A DNA stretch of 12,701 nucleotides from Omnitrophica bacterium GWA2_52_8 (GCA_001804025.1 MHFC01000103.1:21441-34141); one strand, 5' to 3'. Shown: positions 1 to 7,089, numbered from the stretch's first letter. The notes: a model not told the origin generated them from the sequence alone. A program made the numbers and translations.

Positions 1-7
1 CTTGAGG

Positions 8-37
8 CCTCATACTAAACGGAATGAGGTTTTTTTT
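8..37 (+). terminator. Rho-independent terminator of an off-window plus-strand gene
   Basis: A hairpin with arms CCTCAT (8-13) and ATGAGG (24-29) is followed directly by eight T residues (30-37) on the plus strand. The stem can extend past an A.A mismatch through C15-G22 and T16-G21 to a small loop. On the minus strand the T-tract becomes an A-tract ahead of the stem, so it should not terminate rdgB. It therefore most likely ends a plus-strand gene lying left of the window and converging on rdgB, whose stop codon overlaps the end of the T-tract. Confidence 0.6.
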
Positions 38-654
38 CAACACGAACTCTCAGCCCGCCCGGATTTCAAATAACCGGCGAGCAGGCTGTGAAATTTTTTA
101 AAAGCCTGCGCGCGGTGCGAGACCCTGTTTTTCATCTCCGCACTCACCTCCCCAAATGTCGCATCAAACGCGGGATAATAGAACAGCGGATCATATCCAA
201 AGCCGTTTTTTCCGGCAGGCTTTTTTATAATCGCACCATACACATGACCCTCGACAACACCGATCAAAGTCCCGGGCCGGGCAAGTGCAAGGGCCGAGGT
301 ATAATGCGCCCCGCGGCAGTTATCGGGAACTTTTTCCAGAATGTTCAGCAGTTTTTCATTATTGCGCTCATCGTTCTGTTCAGGGCCCGCAAACCGCGCC
401 GAAAATATTCCGGGCGCACCTTCCAAAGCATCACAGCATATCCCGGAATCTTCCGCGAGCGTCAATTCTCCGGTTTGCTGGGCGTAGTCCAGGGCCTTTT
501 TGACGGCGTTTTCTGAAAAGGTCGTGCCGTCTTCCTCAACGCCGCGAATCCCGGGATATTGCTTCAAACTAATAACGGTGACCGGCAAATCCTTAAGCAG
601 CGCGCGGATTTCGACTAATTTTTTTTCATTGGCGGAAGCCAAAACCAGTCGCAT
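37..654 (-). CDS. rdgB: XTP/dITP pyrophosphatase (RdgB/HAM1 family)
   Basis: Hydrolyses non-canonical purine nucleoside triphosphates (dITP, XTP, ITP) to monophosphates and pyrophosphate in the cytoplasm, keeping deaminated bases out of DNA and RNA. From the ATG at 654 the product is 205 residues, close to the usual length of about 200. It shows the N-terminal SANEKK nucleotide-binding motif (residues 7-12), the EDG and SENA stretch (41-49), the catalytic LAEDSGI (Asp69; most relatives have ADDSG), APGIFSARFAG (80-90), FGYDPLF and the C-terminal SHRAQA motif. The frame stays open upstream to a TTG at 711 and an ATG at 672. I chose 654 because MRLVLAS is the family's usual beginning. No good Shine-Dalgarno precedes any of the three, so the gene may be coupled to rph, which ends 22 bases upstream. 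Confidence 0.93.
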   Translation of the reverse strand: MRLVLASANEKKLVEIRALLKDLPVTVISLKQYPGIRGVEEDGTTFSENAVKKALDYAQQTGELTLAEDSGICCDALEGAPGIFSARFAGPEQNDERNNEKLLNILEKVPDNCRGAHYTSALALARPGTLIGVVEGHVYGAIIKKPAGKNGFGYDPLFYYPAFDATFGEVSAEMKNRVSHRAQAFKKFHSLLAGYLKSGRAESSC

Positions 655-676
655 CGGCACGGCGGAGGGCATTGCT

Positions 677-1393
677 TTAGATCGAAACAAGACTTTGCTG
701 GCGGCGGACAAGTTCGCGGATCCCCTTCTTGGCCGTCTTTAAAAGCAAATCCAGCTGCGCTTGCGAAAAAGGATCGCGTTCGGCGGTCCCCTGCACTTCG
801 ATAAATTGACCGCTGCCCGTCATCACCACATTCATGTCAACCTCGGCACGCGAGTCTTCCTCATAGCTGAGGTCAAGCAAAGGCTTTCCGTCAACAACAC
901 CCACGCTCACCGCGGCCACATAATCCCGGAGCGGCAACCCGGCAATCACATCGGCTTTCACCAGGTTCCGGAAGGCATCGGCCAGCGCAATAAACCCGCC
1001 CGTGATGGCCGCGGTCCGGGTGCCTCCGTCGGCCTGAAGCACATCGGTATCAATCCAAATGGTCCGCTCGCCGATTTTCTCCAGGTCCGTGACCGCGCGC
1101 AAACTCCGGCCGATCAGCCTTTGTATTTCATGCGTGCGCCCGCTGACTTTTCCTTTGGAAGATTCCCGGGCGATCCTTTGCCGGGAGCAGCCCGGCAGCA
1201 TCCCGTATTCAGCGGTCAGCCAGCCGCGCCCTTTTCCCTTGAGAAATGCCGGGACCGAATCTTCGACCGAGGCCGTGCATAAAACATGCGTCTGCCCCAT
1301 TTCGATGAGACAGGAACCGATCGCATTTTTAAGATGCCCCTTCCGGATCACAATTTTTCGCATCTGACTCATTTTTCGGCTGTCGGTCCGCAT
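677..1393 (-). CDS. rph: Ribonuclease PH
   Basis: Phosphorolytic 3'-to-5' exoribonuclease that trims tRNA 3' ends, using phosphate and releasing nucleoside diphosphates; the family works as a ring hexamer. The 238 residues match the usual length. Family signatures are [13 protein letters not shown] (about 55-67), [16 protein letters not shown] (84-99, with the conserved Arg86), the phosphate-binding GGTRT (123-127, Thr125 and Arg126), and [20 protein letters not shown] with the metal-site Asp180 and Asp186. The ATG at 1393 is preceded by GGGAGGA eight bases upstream, a strong ribosome site. It sits 29 bases after queE and 22 bases before the preferred rdgB start; rph next to rdgB is a recurrent arrangement in bacteria. 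Nothing looks broken. Confidence 0.96.
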   Translation of the reverse strand: MRTDSRKMSQMRKIVIRKGHLKNAIGSCLIEMGQTHVLCTASVEDSVPAFLKGKGRGWLTAEYGMLPGCSRQRIARESSKGKVSGRTHEIQRLIGRSLRAVTDLEKIGERTIWIDTDVLQADGGTRTAAITGGFIALADAFRNLVKADVIAGLPLRDYVAAVSVGVVDGKPLLDLSYEEDSRAEVDMNVVMTGSGQFIEVQGTAERDPFSQAQLDLLLKTAKKGIRELVRRQQSLVSI

Positions 1394-1422
1394 GCAGATT
1401 TCCTCCCGTCTCGCTTGATCGA

Positions 1423-2151
1423 TTAAGGTAAATTAAGATATTGATGCAGGCGCCCGATGATCCGGACATCTTTCAATTGCCCAAGTGCCTGTTCGCGCAG
1501 TTCGGTCAACAATTCCATCAGCGCCGTTTCATTATCGGCTGTTGGCGGCACACTGTGCGCTATCGGCGTAACAGCCTGCAGTACAAGCGGTGCGTCCGGG
1601 GCGGTTTCCTTCATCACCCGGACAAGATGCCAGAACTCCTTGATGTCAAGGTCGCGTGAAATGACCATTTTGACAAATAAATTCTGATTCCGTGCAATTT
1701 GCAGAAAACGCCGGTGTTCGGAGCTGAAATCTTCTTCTTTTGTTACACTCGACGGCTTCAAATCGGCGGCAATGACATCGCACCAGCCAATGACCCGCTC
1801 CAGGGCTTGCCAAAGAATGCCGTCCGTTTCAAGGTAAATGCGCCAGTTCCTTTTTTTTATTTCAGGCATGACCCGCATCAGGAACGGCAGGTACAAGAGC
1901 GGCTCTCCGCCGGTCAAGGACACATAGGCATGCGGGCCCGCATGAAGCTCAAGGGCTCCCAGCCGCTCCAGGAGCGACTGCGGAGAATAAGCCCGCCCCA
2001 CCTTGCCAAGTTCATCGCAATAAGTGCAATGAATATGGCATTCCTCAAAACGGACAAACATATGCGGCTGTCCCTGATAGGGACCCTCCCCCTGCAGGGA
2101 AGAAAAAACTTCGGAGATGCGTGCGCTGTCCGCCGTTGCGGGATACTTCAT
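1423..2151 (-). CDS. queE: 7-carboxy-7-deazaguanine synthase, radical SAM (QueE)
   Basis: Radical S-adenosylmethionine enzyme that contracts the ring of 6-carboxytetrahydropterin to 7-carboxy-7-deazaguanine, the step before QueC in preQ0/queuosine synthesis. The substrate-side motif [12 protein letters not shown] is at residues 18-29. The cluster-binding CX3CX2C is at Cys38, Cys42 and Cys45. The SAM-binding GGEP is at 81-84, and LETDG and DLKP follow at 108-111 and 130-133. At 242 residues it is within the family range. After the third cysteine it has Asp-Glu where many relatives have Asp-Thr or Asp-Ser, and the usual GC before the cluster is EEC, so it is slightly divergent. The ATG overlaps the queC stop as ATGA (2148-2151), implying translational coupling with the next enzyme-gene of the same pathway. 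Confidence 0.94.
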   Translation of the reverse strand: MKYPATADSARISEVFSSLQGEGPYQGQPHMFVRFEECHIHCTYCDELGKVGRAYSPQSLLERLGALELHAGPHAYVSLTGGEPLLYLPFLMRVMPEIKKRNWRIYLETDGILWQALERVIGWCDVIAADLKPSSVTKEEDFSSEHRRFLQIARNQNLFVKMVISRDLDIKEFWHLVRVMKETAPDAPLVLQAVTPIAHSVPPTADNETALMELLTELREQALGQLKDVRIIGRLHQYLNLP

Positions 2152-2828
2152 CGCCGCACCGCCGCCGTCATCGCGGTGTCCCGCACATTGGCTTCACGGA
2201 AACCTTTCGCCCGCAAAAGACAGGAGTCACACAGGCCGCAGGCAAATTCCCCGCCTTGATAGCAGGACCATGTTTTTTCAAACGGAACGCCTAAACCGGC
2301 TCCGAGGATTACGATTTCTTTTTTACTAAGATGGAGCAAGGGGGTTTTGATCGTGATTTTCCGCCCTTCGGTCCCCACCTTGGTCGCAAGGTCAAATAAC
2401 TTCTGCATGGCGTTAAAATATTCCGGACGGCAATCGGGATAGCCGCTGTAGTCGACGGCATTGGCCCCGATATAAACGAAGTCAGAGCCTTCGGCCTCCG
2501 CCAAAGACAGGGCGTAAGTCAAAAATATGCTGTTGCGGGCCGGCACGTAGGTGTCGGGGATCCCTGCCGCCATTTCTTTTTCACTCCGTCCCGCCGGAAT
2601 CTTCATTTTGCGGTCAGTGAGCGCGCTTCCGCCCCAAGGTAGAGAAATATTGAGAACATGATGCGCAATTCCCAGGGTCCTCACAATTTCTGCGGCCGCG
2701 GCAATTTCTTTCGTATGGCGCTGCCCATAATCAAAGGAGAGAGCGGTGCATTGATGGCCTTCCTTGAGGGCCGAGTACAAACACACTGCCGAATCCAGCC
2801 CGCCGGAAAGAAGACAAACGGCCTTCAT
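2148..2828 (-). CDS. queC: 7-cyano-7-deazaguanine synthase (QueC)
   Basis: ATP-dependent enzyme that converts 7-carboxy-7-deazaguanine and ammonia to preQ0, the precursor of queuosine in tRNA. The 226 residues contain the PP-loop SGGLDS (8-13), the SFDYGQRH motif (31-38), the VPARNSIFLTYA segment (95-106) and the C-terminal zinc site Cys189, Cys197, Cys200 and Cys203 in the ACGLCDSC context. The ATG at 2828 overlaps the murI stop (2825-2827) as ATGA, and its own stop overlaps the queE start in the same way. The three genes are therefore probably translated in a coupled series. The QueD, QueF and Tgt steps are not in the window, so the final product here could be preQ0, queuosine or another deazaguanine. 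Confidence 0.96.
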   Translation of the reverse strand: MKAVCLLSGGLDSAVCLYSALKEGHQCTALSFDYGQRHTKEIAAAAEIVRTLGIAHHVLNISLPWGGSALTDRKMKIPAGRSEKEMAAGIPDTYVPARNSIFLTYALSLAEAEGSDFVYIGANAVDYSGYPDCRPEYFNAMQKLFDLATKVGTEGRKITIKTPLLHLSKKEIVILGAGLGVPFEKTWSCYQGGEFACGLCDSCLLRAKGFREANVRDTAMTAAVRR

Positions 2829-3640
2829 GACAAATGCACCTGGTGCACATGCGTCAGCTTCTCACCCAGAAACTGTTCGCCGACACGGATAAAATTCCGC
2901 GGCCGGTCGCTCAAATAAATGTGCATTTTCCCATCACCCCTTTGGCCCGTTTGGAGACCCAAGCGGATCAGCGTCGATTTAATCTCCTCGGTCGCGGGTT
3001 TGACCGCATCAAGAAGGCGGATCCCAGGCCCCAGCACTTTCCGGATCATTGGCTTTAACAACGGGTAATGCGTGCACCCCAGGATCAGCACGTCGGGCCG
3101 CTTATTTTTAACGGGAATTAAATATTTCTTCACCACCGATTCAGCGATTCGGTCATGACGCCAGCCTTCTTCTACAAGCGGCACAAAAAGCGGGCAAGGC
3201 TGGACCGTAATTTGAAAACGACGGTTTAATTCTAATAATGCCCGGGGATAGGCGCCGCTTTCGATGGTCGCCGAAGTTCCGATCACGGCAATCCGGCCGG
3301 TCCGGGTAACCTTCGCCGCCTCGCGCACCACAGGTTGAATCACATCCACCACCGGCACCGGAACCCGCCGCTGAAGCCACTTAAATGCGGCGCTCGACGA
3401 TGAATTACAGGCCACCACGAGCAATTTGACTCCAAGCCGGACCAAAAAATCGGCGTTCTGCAGTGAAAATTGCCGGATTTGCTCTGTCGACTTGATCCCG
3501 TAAGGAAGGTGCGCCAGGTCGCCAAAGTAAGCGATGGATTCGCGCGGCAAAATTTTGCGGACTTCCCGGATAATACTGAGACCGCCAAGTCCCGAGTCAA
3601 ATACGCCGATCGGTTTCCTGGCTCTGATTGAAGCAGACAC
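2825..3640 (-). CDS. murI: Glutamate racemase
   Basis: Cofactor-independent racemase making D-glutamate for peptidoglycan. The 271 residues show the N-terminal GVFDSGLGGLS motif (12-22, Asp15 and Ser16), the PYG segment (46-48), the first catalytic cysteine Cys78 in VACNS and the second, Cys189, in LGCTHYP. After the first cysteine it reads NSSSSAA rather than the common NTASA, a conservative change. The start is GTG at 3640; GAAAGG lies eight bases upstream, while a second AGGAG-like run touches the GTG itself and is too close to serve it. Its stop overlaps queC as ATGA, which makes it the first gene of the murI-queC-queE-rph-rdgB run. A palindrome and a long hairpin lie just upstream. Confidence 0.95.
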   Translation of the reverse strand: MSASIRARKPIGVFDSGLGGLSIIREVRKILPRESIAYFGDLAHLPYGIKSTEQIRQFSLQNADFLVRLGVKLLVVACNSSSSAAFKWLQRRVPVPVVDVIQPVVREAAKVTRTGRIAVIGTSATIESGAYPRALLELNRRFQITVQPCPLFVPLVEEGWRHDRIAESVVKKYLIPVKNKRPDVLILGCTHYPLLKPMIRKVLGPGIRLLDAVKPATEEIKSTLIRLGLQTGQRGDGKMHIYLSDRPRNFIRVGEQFLGEKLTHVHQVHLS

Positions 3641-3650
3641 TCCTGCGGCC

Positions 3651-3669
3651 TTTCAAAATAATTTTGAAA
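3651..3669. promoter_or_regulatory. 19-bp palindrome next to the murI start
   Basis: TTTCAAAAT and ATTTTGAAA are perfect 9-base arms around a single central A. The left arm ends ten bases before the murI GTG and overlaps its presumed GAAAGG ribosome site on the minus strand. A protein bound here, or a folded transcript, would affect initiation of the murI operon. No clear -35/-10 pair was found beside it, so an operator role is only a suggestion. Confidence 0.35.
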
Positions 3670-3695
3670 TCAACGGCTTAACACAGAAACCGCAT

Positions 3696-3739
3696 GCCGC
3701 TTGCGGATGTCCCCGGACGATACGCCGTCCGCAAGCGGC
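3696..3739 (-). terminator. Long GC-rich hairpin between the lipoyl-like gene and murI
   Basis: Perfect 12-base arms GCCGCTTGCGGA (3696-3707) and TCCGCAAGCGGC (3728-3739) enclose 20 bases that contain a smaller GTCC/GGAC pairing. It lies 17 bases beyond the stop codon of the lipoyl-like gene and 55 bases before murI. On the minus strand the stem is followed by ATGCGGTTTCTGTG, a poor U-tract, so it is either a weak terminator, a transcript-end stabiliser or an attenuator separating the two gene groups. It is the only strong structure in this 116-base gap apart from the palindrome at 3651. Confidence 0.45.
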
Positions 3740-3756
3740 CGCAAAGCAAGCAGGCG

Positions 3757-4023
3757 CTATTCCTCCGCGCCGCCCGAAATTTCTTTTTCTTCATCATCGA
3801 TACAGCACAACACTTCGCCTTTGGCGACAACATCCCCTTCGTCGTAGTAAACTTCGGCCAGAACGCCGGTCGCCGGGGCATTGATCGTAATGCTCCCGTC
3901 TTCGGTCGTTAATTCAACCAGCTCGTCCCCCTCATTAACGGAATCCCCTTCCTCAAAAAACCAGTTTTGAATCGTCGCCTCTTCGGCATGTTTTCCAAGA
4001 CCTTCCAAAAGCACTTCCACCAT
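3757..4023 (-). CDS. Stand-alone lipoyl-domain-like protein lacking the lipoyl lysine
   Basis: An 88-residue acidic protein made up of a single biotinyl/lipoyl fold: an N-terminal GLGKHAEEATIQNWFFEEGDSVNEGDELVEL half (8-38) and an APATGVLAEVYYDEGDVVAKGEVLCCID half (49-76), each with the usual EGD and Gly turns. In lipoyl domains the hairpin between them reads E-T-D-K-A, the lysine being lipoylated. Here the aligned stretch is T-T-E-D-G-S (39-44), with aspartate in the lysine position, confirmed from the codons ACG ACC GAA GAC GGG AGC. It starts only three bases after the lipA stop, so it is very probably co-transcribed with lipoyl synthase. It could be a non-modified structural or scaffold protein, a LipA-associated factor, or a family with a different modified residue. 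No partner E2 or glycine-cleavage gene is present. The fold call is confident; the function is unknown. Confidence 0.8.
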   Translation of the reverse strand: MVEVLLEGLGKHAEEATIQNWFFEEGDSVNEGDELVELTTEDGSITINAPATGVLAEVYYDEGDVVAKGEVLCCIDDEEKEISGGAEE

Positions 4024-4026
4024 CGA

Positions 4027-4929
4027 TCAATCCCCCTTCACGGCGTTGTTATATTTCAAAAAGGTTTCTCCTGCATGATACGAACTCCTCACATAAGGAC
4101 CGGCGAACACTTCTTTAAATCCAAACTGTTGGATCTGTCGCTCAAGGTCCTCGAATTCTTGCGGTGACACAAACCGTTCGACGGGCAAATAACCTGTGCT
4201 TTCGGGATTCAGATATTGTCCGAGCGTCAAAATATCGCAGCCCGCTTCTTTCAAGTCCCGCGCGGCCTGCATGATTTCGCTCTGTGATTCCCCGAGCCCG
4301 AGCATAAGCCCGCTTTTTGTGACCATCGCGGGATCAAGCCGCTTCACCGCAGCAAGAACGCCCAGGGACCGTCTGTATTCCGCCTGGACCCGGACGCGGC
4401 GCTGAAGCCGCTCAACCGTTTCCAGATTATGATTAAAAACATCCGGTTTTTCAGCCACAACCGCGGAAATCAATTCTTCCCTGCCGTGAAAATCCGGCGT
4501 CAAAACTTCAATCATGACTCCGGGATTGACCGCACGGACACTGCGAATTGTCCCGGCAAAATGTCCGGCCCCCTCGTCTTTCAGATCATCACGCGCAACC
4601 GAGGTGATCACAACATACCCCAGCCCCAGTTCCCGTACCGCCTGCGCCACACGCGCCGGCTCATCCGCTTCGAGCACAAGAGGTTTTCCCGTCTTGACCG
4701 AGCAGAACCCGCAGCTTCGCGTGCAGGTGTCTCCCAGAATCATAAAAGTCGCTGTCGACCGCGAGTAGCATTCGACGCGGTTCGGACATTTGGCTTCCTC
4801 GCAAACCGTCGTCAGCCGGTTGCGCGATAAAATTTGACGCGTGCCTTCCGAGGTCCCGGCCGGCAGCGGACGCCGCAGCCAGTCGGGCAATCGTTTCACC
4901 GGTTTTTGCAGGACTTCCGGGCTCGGCAT
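4027..4929 (-). CDS. lipA: Lipoyl synthase (LipA)
   Basis: Radical SAM enzyme that inserts two sulfur atoms into octanoyl groups carried on lipoyl-domain lysines. The 300 residues have both iron-sulfur motifs: the auxiliary cluster CX4CX5C at Cys43, Cys48 and Cys54 (CEEAKCPNRVEC), and the radical SAM cluster CX3CX2C at Cys69, Cys73 and Cys76 (CTRSCGFC). Near the C-terminus GPYVRSSYHA carries the RSSY motif whose serine coordinates the auxiliary cluster. The ATG at 4929 has AGGAA seven bases upstream. It is followed after three bases by the lysine-less lipoyl-like gene. No octanoyl transferase (LipB, LipM) or lipoate ligase gene is visible here, so substrate supply must come from elsewhere. 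Confidence 0.96.
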   Translation of the reverse strand: MPSPEVLQKPVKRLPDWLRRPLPAGTSEGTRQILSRNRLTTVCEEAKCPNRVECYSRSTATFMILGDTCTRSCGFCSVKTGKPLVLEADEPARVAQAVRELGLGYVVITSVARDDLKDEGAGHFAGTIRSVRAVNPGVMIEVLTPDFHGREELISAVVAEKPDVFNHNLETVERLQRRVRVQAEYRRSLGVLAAVKRLDPAMVTKSGLMLGLGESQSEIMQAARDLKEAGCDILTLGQYLNPESTGYLPVERFVSPQEFEDLERQIQQFGFKEVFAGPYVRSSYHAGETFLKYNNAVKGD

Positions 4930-4980
4930 TTTGTTTCCTAAGTTATTTTGCGGCCGCTGTTTCCCTAAGCGAGGCTGTAT

Positions 4981-5679
4981 CTAGCAGAAAGGCGTCCTGG
5001 TGTCAAGCGCTCCGGGATAACGGCGTATTAGTTCGCGCGGCAGGCCGATGTCGATCACAGCAACCCGGCCGGCGAGCGCCGGTCCCGAGCCTTCAAAAAG
5101 CCCTTTTTTCGGGATTCCAAGGGTTGCCGTAAGCTTGGCCCGGACGGCATCGCCTAAAATTTGTCCCGAGTCCGCATCCAGCCCTGATGGAACGTCTACT
5201 GCGATAACATTTTTTCCGCACTTGTTCACAATGTGAATGGCCGCTAATTCCGCACCCGAAACCGGCTTTTTCAGACCGGTACCAAATAAAGAATCAAGGA
5301 TTACATCCGTGTGCATCATCAAGGTCTCGGCTGCCGCAACCTCGGTTTCCTTTAATATCTGGCGGCATGGGATTTTCATGCATGCGACAATGTGATAATT
5401 GCATGCGGCATCTTTTTAAAGATGGTTCGGATCCGCAAACAACAAGACCTCAACACGCCGCCCGATGTTGTGCAAATAGCGCGCAGCCACCAAGCCGTCG
5501 CCGCCGTTATTTCCCCGGCCGGCCAAAATGACAACATTCGAACCGGGATCATTGCGCCAAACGAGCTCCGCCACCCCGCGGCCCGCATTCTCCATTAAAA
5601 TCAGACTGGGAATGCCGAACTCCTCGGCCGCAAGCCGGTCGATTTCCTGCATCTCGCGGGCAGTAACGGACGGGACCAA
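4981..5679 (-). pseudogene. nnrE: NAD(P)H-hydrate epimerase (YjeF N-domain) with an internal TAA
   Basis: The family epimerises R-NAD(P)HX to the S form for repair of hydrated nicotinamide cofactors. The first part (5679-5416) has VTAREMQEIDRLA, GIPSLILMENAG (22-33) and the nucleotide-site GRGNNGGDG (54-62). The second part has DVILDSLFGTGL, AVDVPSGLDADSG and IDIGLP. They lie in the same frame and are separated by one TAA codon (5416-5418) in the context PNHL-stop-KDAACNY, exactly where relatives continue with a short L-K-x-D-A stretch. One substitution such as AAA to TAA would explain it; a frameshift would not. The start is TTG at 5679, backed by GGAGG. Reinitiation at the ATG at 5379 has no ribosome site. 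The length fits a stand-alone epimerase without the dehydratase domain. It may be a true pseudogene, a read-through gene or an assembly error. Confidence 0.8.
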
Positions 5680-5749
5680 ACAAAACCTCCGGCTATTGAA
5701 TCGTTACAAACATTTGTTCCTGGCGGGCTGAGCGCGGTCTGCACATAGC

Positions 5750-5780
5750 AAAATAAAACCGCCGCATCCTTCGCATCGGC
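5750..5780 (-). terminator. Probable terminator of the aminotransferase gene
   Basis: On the minus strand, seven bases after the aminotransferase stop, GCCGAT and ATGCGGC form a short GC-rich stem with one bulged G and a loop of about seven bases. It is followed by GGTTTTATTTTG, a fair U-tract. The remaining bases to the nnrE start (5680-5749) hold the GGAGG site of nnrE and no clear promoter. Confidence 0.45.
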
Positions 5781-5787
5781 CGCAAGC

Positions 5788-6855
5788 TTAAAGCACCGAC
5801 ACTTTCTTCATGGCATCTTTAATGCGGGTTAACCCTTCTTCGATTTGTTTGACGTCAAGGGCGTAGCTCAAGCGAATGCTGTCCGGTGCACCGAACCATG
5901 CGCCGAGATAGGTAATGACTTTAAAATCCTGATACAGGAGCGTGAGAAATTCGCGCGCATTCTTGCACTTCGGCAGGACATAAAATGCGCCTTCGGGTTT
6001 CCAGAGGTCAAAACCCAGGTCCGTCAGCCCCTTATAGATAAAGTCCCTGCGACCGCGCCAGATTTTCTGCTGGGCCTGAATATATTCTTTTGGGGCCTTC
6101 ATGGCCGAAAGCGCCATGTCCTGCCCCACCAAATTTGTGTTCATGGAGGTATGGGTCTTCATTTCACAGATGTCTTCGACAACTTTTTTGTCTGAACTCC
6201 ACAAATACCCGACGCGGACCCCGCACATGCAATAAGTTTTGGAAAACGAATTCACCGTAATGACATGGTCGCCCTGGATCGGATAATTCTCGCGTTCATA
6301 GATCAGGTCTTTATAGACCTCATCAGAAACCACATAAATCCCGAGTTTCTGCGTAATTTTTTCAATCTCTTTGAGGGTCTCGATCGCTTCCACACGCCCT
6401 GTCGGGTTGGAGGGAGAATTGATCAAGACGGCTTTGCAGCCCCCGGCTTTTTTCTTAAAGTCCTCGATATCAATGCGTCCCTTCACCAAGTCTGTATAAA
6501 CCGGGACCATTCCCGCCATTTCGACAATCGGTGGATACGAATAATAGTAAGGACGCGGCAGCAACACCTTGCCTCCCTTGCCCCAGCTGCGGAAGATAAG
6601 ATCGAGCGCTTCCGAAGCGCCGTTGGTAATGACAAAGTTTTCTGCTGTTGACCCTGGATATTCCTTGCTGAGGGCCTCACGCAGTTTTATCTCGCCCTGG
6701 ATCAGACCGTAGCGCAGGTCCCGCTTGAGGTCGATCCCCGCAAAGGCTTCCTGCGGCGGCGGCAGATCAGGCTGGCCGGAGCCGAAACTGATCACACCCG
6801 CGCCCTGTTTGCCGATAAAATCCGCCGGACTTGTGAGTTTAAGAATTTGTGCCAT
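5788..6855 (-). CDS. PLP-dependent class I/II aminotransferase
   Basis: Fold-type I aminotransferase of the aspartate-aminotransferase group. The 355 residues contain SFGSGQPDLPPP (23-34), the NGASEALD cofactor-phosphate region (78-85), SPSNPTG (147-153), SDEVY (177-181, the Asp that pairs with the PLP ring nitrogen and the Tyr), the Schiff-base lysine Lys206 in SFSKTY, Arg214 in GVRVG, and a C-terminal SIRLSYA that should supply the substrate-carboxylate arginine. It is shorter than the usual 380-400 residues because the N-terminal arm before ISFGSGQPD is only about 21 residues. An in-frame TAA nine codons upstream rules out a longer start, although the ATG at 6855 has no good ribosome site. 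Amino-acid specificity cannot be told from the sequence. It stands alone between a repeat-bearing gap and a terminator. Confidence 0.9.
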   Translation of the reverse strand: MAQILKLTSPADFIGKQGAGVISFGSGQPDLPPPQEAFAGIDLKRDLRYGLIQGEIKLREALSKEYPGSTAENFVITNGASEALDLIFRSWGKGGKVLLPRPYYYSYPPIVEMAGMVPVYTDLVKGRIDIEDFKKKAGGCKAVLINSPSNPTGRVEAIETLKEIEKITQKLGIYVVSDEVYKDLIYERENYPIQGDHVITVNSFSKTYCMCGVRVGYLWSSDKKVVEDICEMKTHTSMNTNLVGQDMALSAMKAPKEYIQAQQKIWRGRRDFIYKGLTDLGFDLWKPEGAFYVLPKCKNAREFLTLLYQDFKVITYLGAWFGAPDSIRLSYALDVKQIEEGLTRIKDAMKKVSVL

Positions 6856-6915
6856 AAGCTGTGAAAATATTTGGGGAGTTTATAATTTGAGTTTGTTGTT
6901 TTCAGCTTCTTCGCA

Positions 6916-7017
6916 TGTCATTCCCGCATGTATTTTCCGCCAAAGGCGGATCAGCCTCAGGCTGAGGCGGGCAGTCACAATTTCATGGATCCCCGATCAA
7001 GACATATGGGGATGACA
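6916..7017. repeat. Palindromic MITE-like intergenic element
   Basis: A 102-base unit is bounded by imperfect terminal inverted repeats, TGTCATTCCCGCATG (6916-6930) and CATATGGGGATGACA (7003-7017), which pair at 12 of 15 positions. Inside are two tandem hairpins with 6-base arms and 3-base loops: TCCGCC/GGCGGA (6936-6950) and TCAGCC/GGCTGA (6951-6965). A third pairing is ATCCCC/GGGGAT (6989-6994 with 7008-7013). There is no room for a protein. This is the architecture of dispersed palindromic elements or miniature transposable elements found in many copies in some genomes. Copy number cannot be judged from one window. Confidence 0.6.
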
Positions 7018-7055
7018 ATTTGTTATTTCTAAATGCTTCAGTGATTAACTATAAG

Positions 7056-7079
7056 AAAAATTAATAAACTTAAGTTTAT
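7056..7079 (-). terminator. AT-rich palindrome after miaB, possible weak terminator
   Basis: ATAAACTTAAGTTTAT (7064-7079) is a perfect 16-base palindrome lying 10 bases beyond the miaB stop. On the minus strand it can fold with a TTAA loop and is followed by TAA and then five T residues. The stem has only one G-C pair per arm, so its strength is doubtful; it could equally be a protein-binding palindrome. Confidence 0.3.
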
Positions 7080-7089
7080 AATTTCAATT

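Larger units (their letters stand above)
6856..7089. other. Gene-free stretch between miaB and the aminotransferase
   Basis: These 234 bases hold no open frame I would trust. They contain the palindromic element at 6916-7017, an AT-rich tract (7018-7089) with a perfect 16-base palindrome, and near 6880 a weak -10-like TATAAA on the minus strand without a convincing -35 partner that could serve the aminotransferase. Confidence 0.6.

Noticed and set aside
88..516. Plus-strand open frame of 142 codons opposite rdgB
   Set aside because: Lies entirely antisense to a gene with clear family motifs; no ribosome site or recognisable domain.
3696..3739. Possible tRNA or riboswitch in the murI leader
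   Set aside because: One long stem with a GC-rich loop; no cloverleaf, anticodon arm or preQ1-type pseudoknot pattern.
4932..4969. Near-repeat of TGTTTCCTAAG and TGTTTCCCTAAG before lipA
   Set aside because: Only one copy is placed to act as the lipA ribosome site; at 11-12 bases the similarity may be chance.
5376..5588. Separate 70-codon frame bridging the two nnrE halves, suggesting a frameshift
   Set aside because: The two conserved halves are in the same frame as each other, 300 bases apart; the bridging frame encodes nothing resembling the family.
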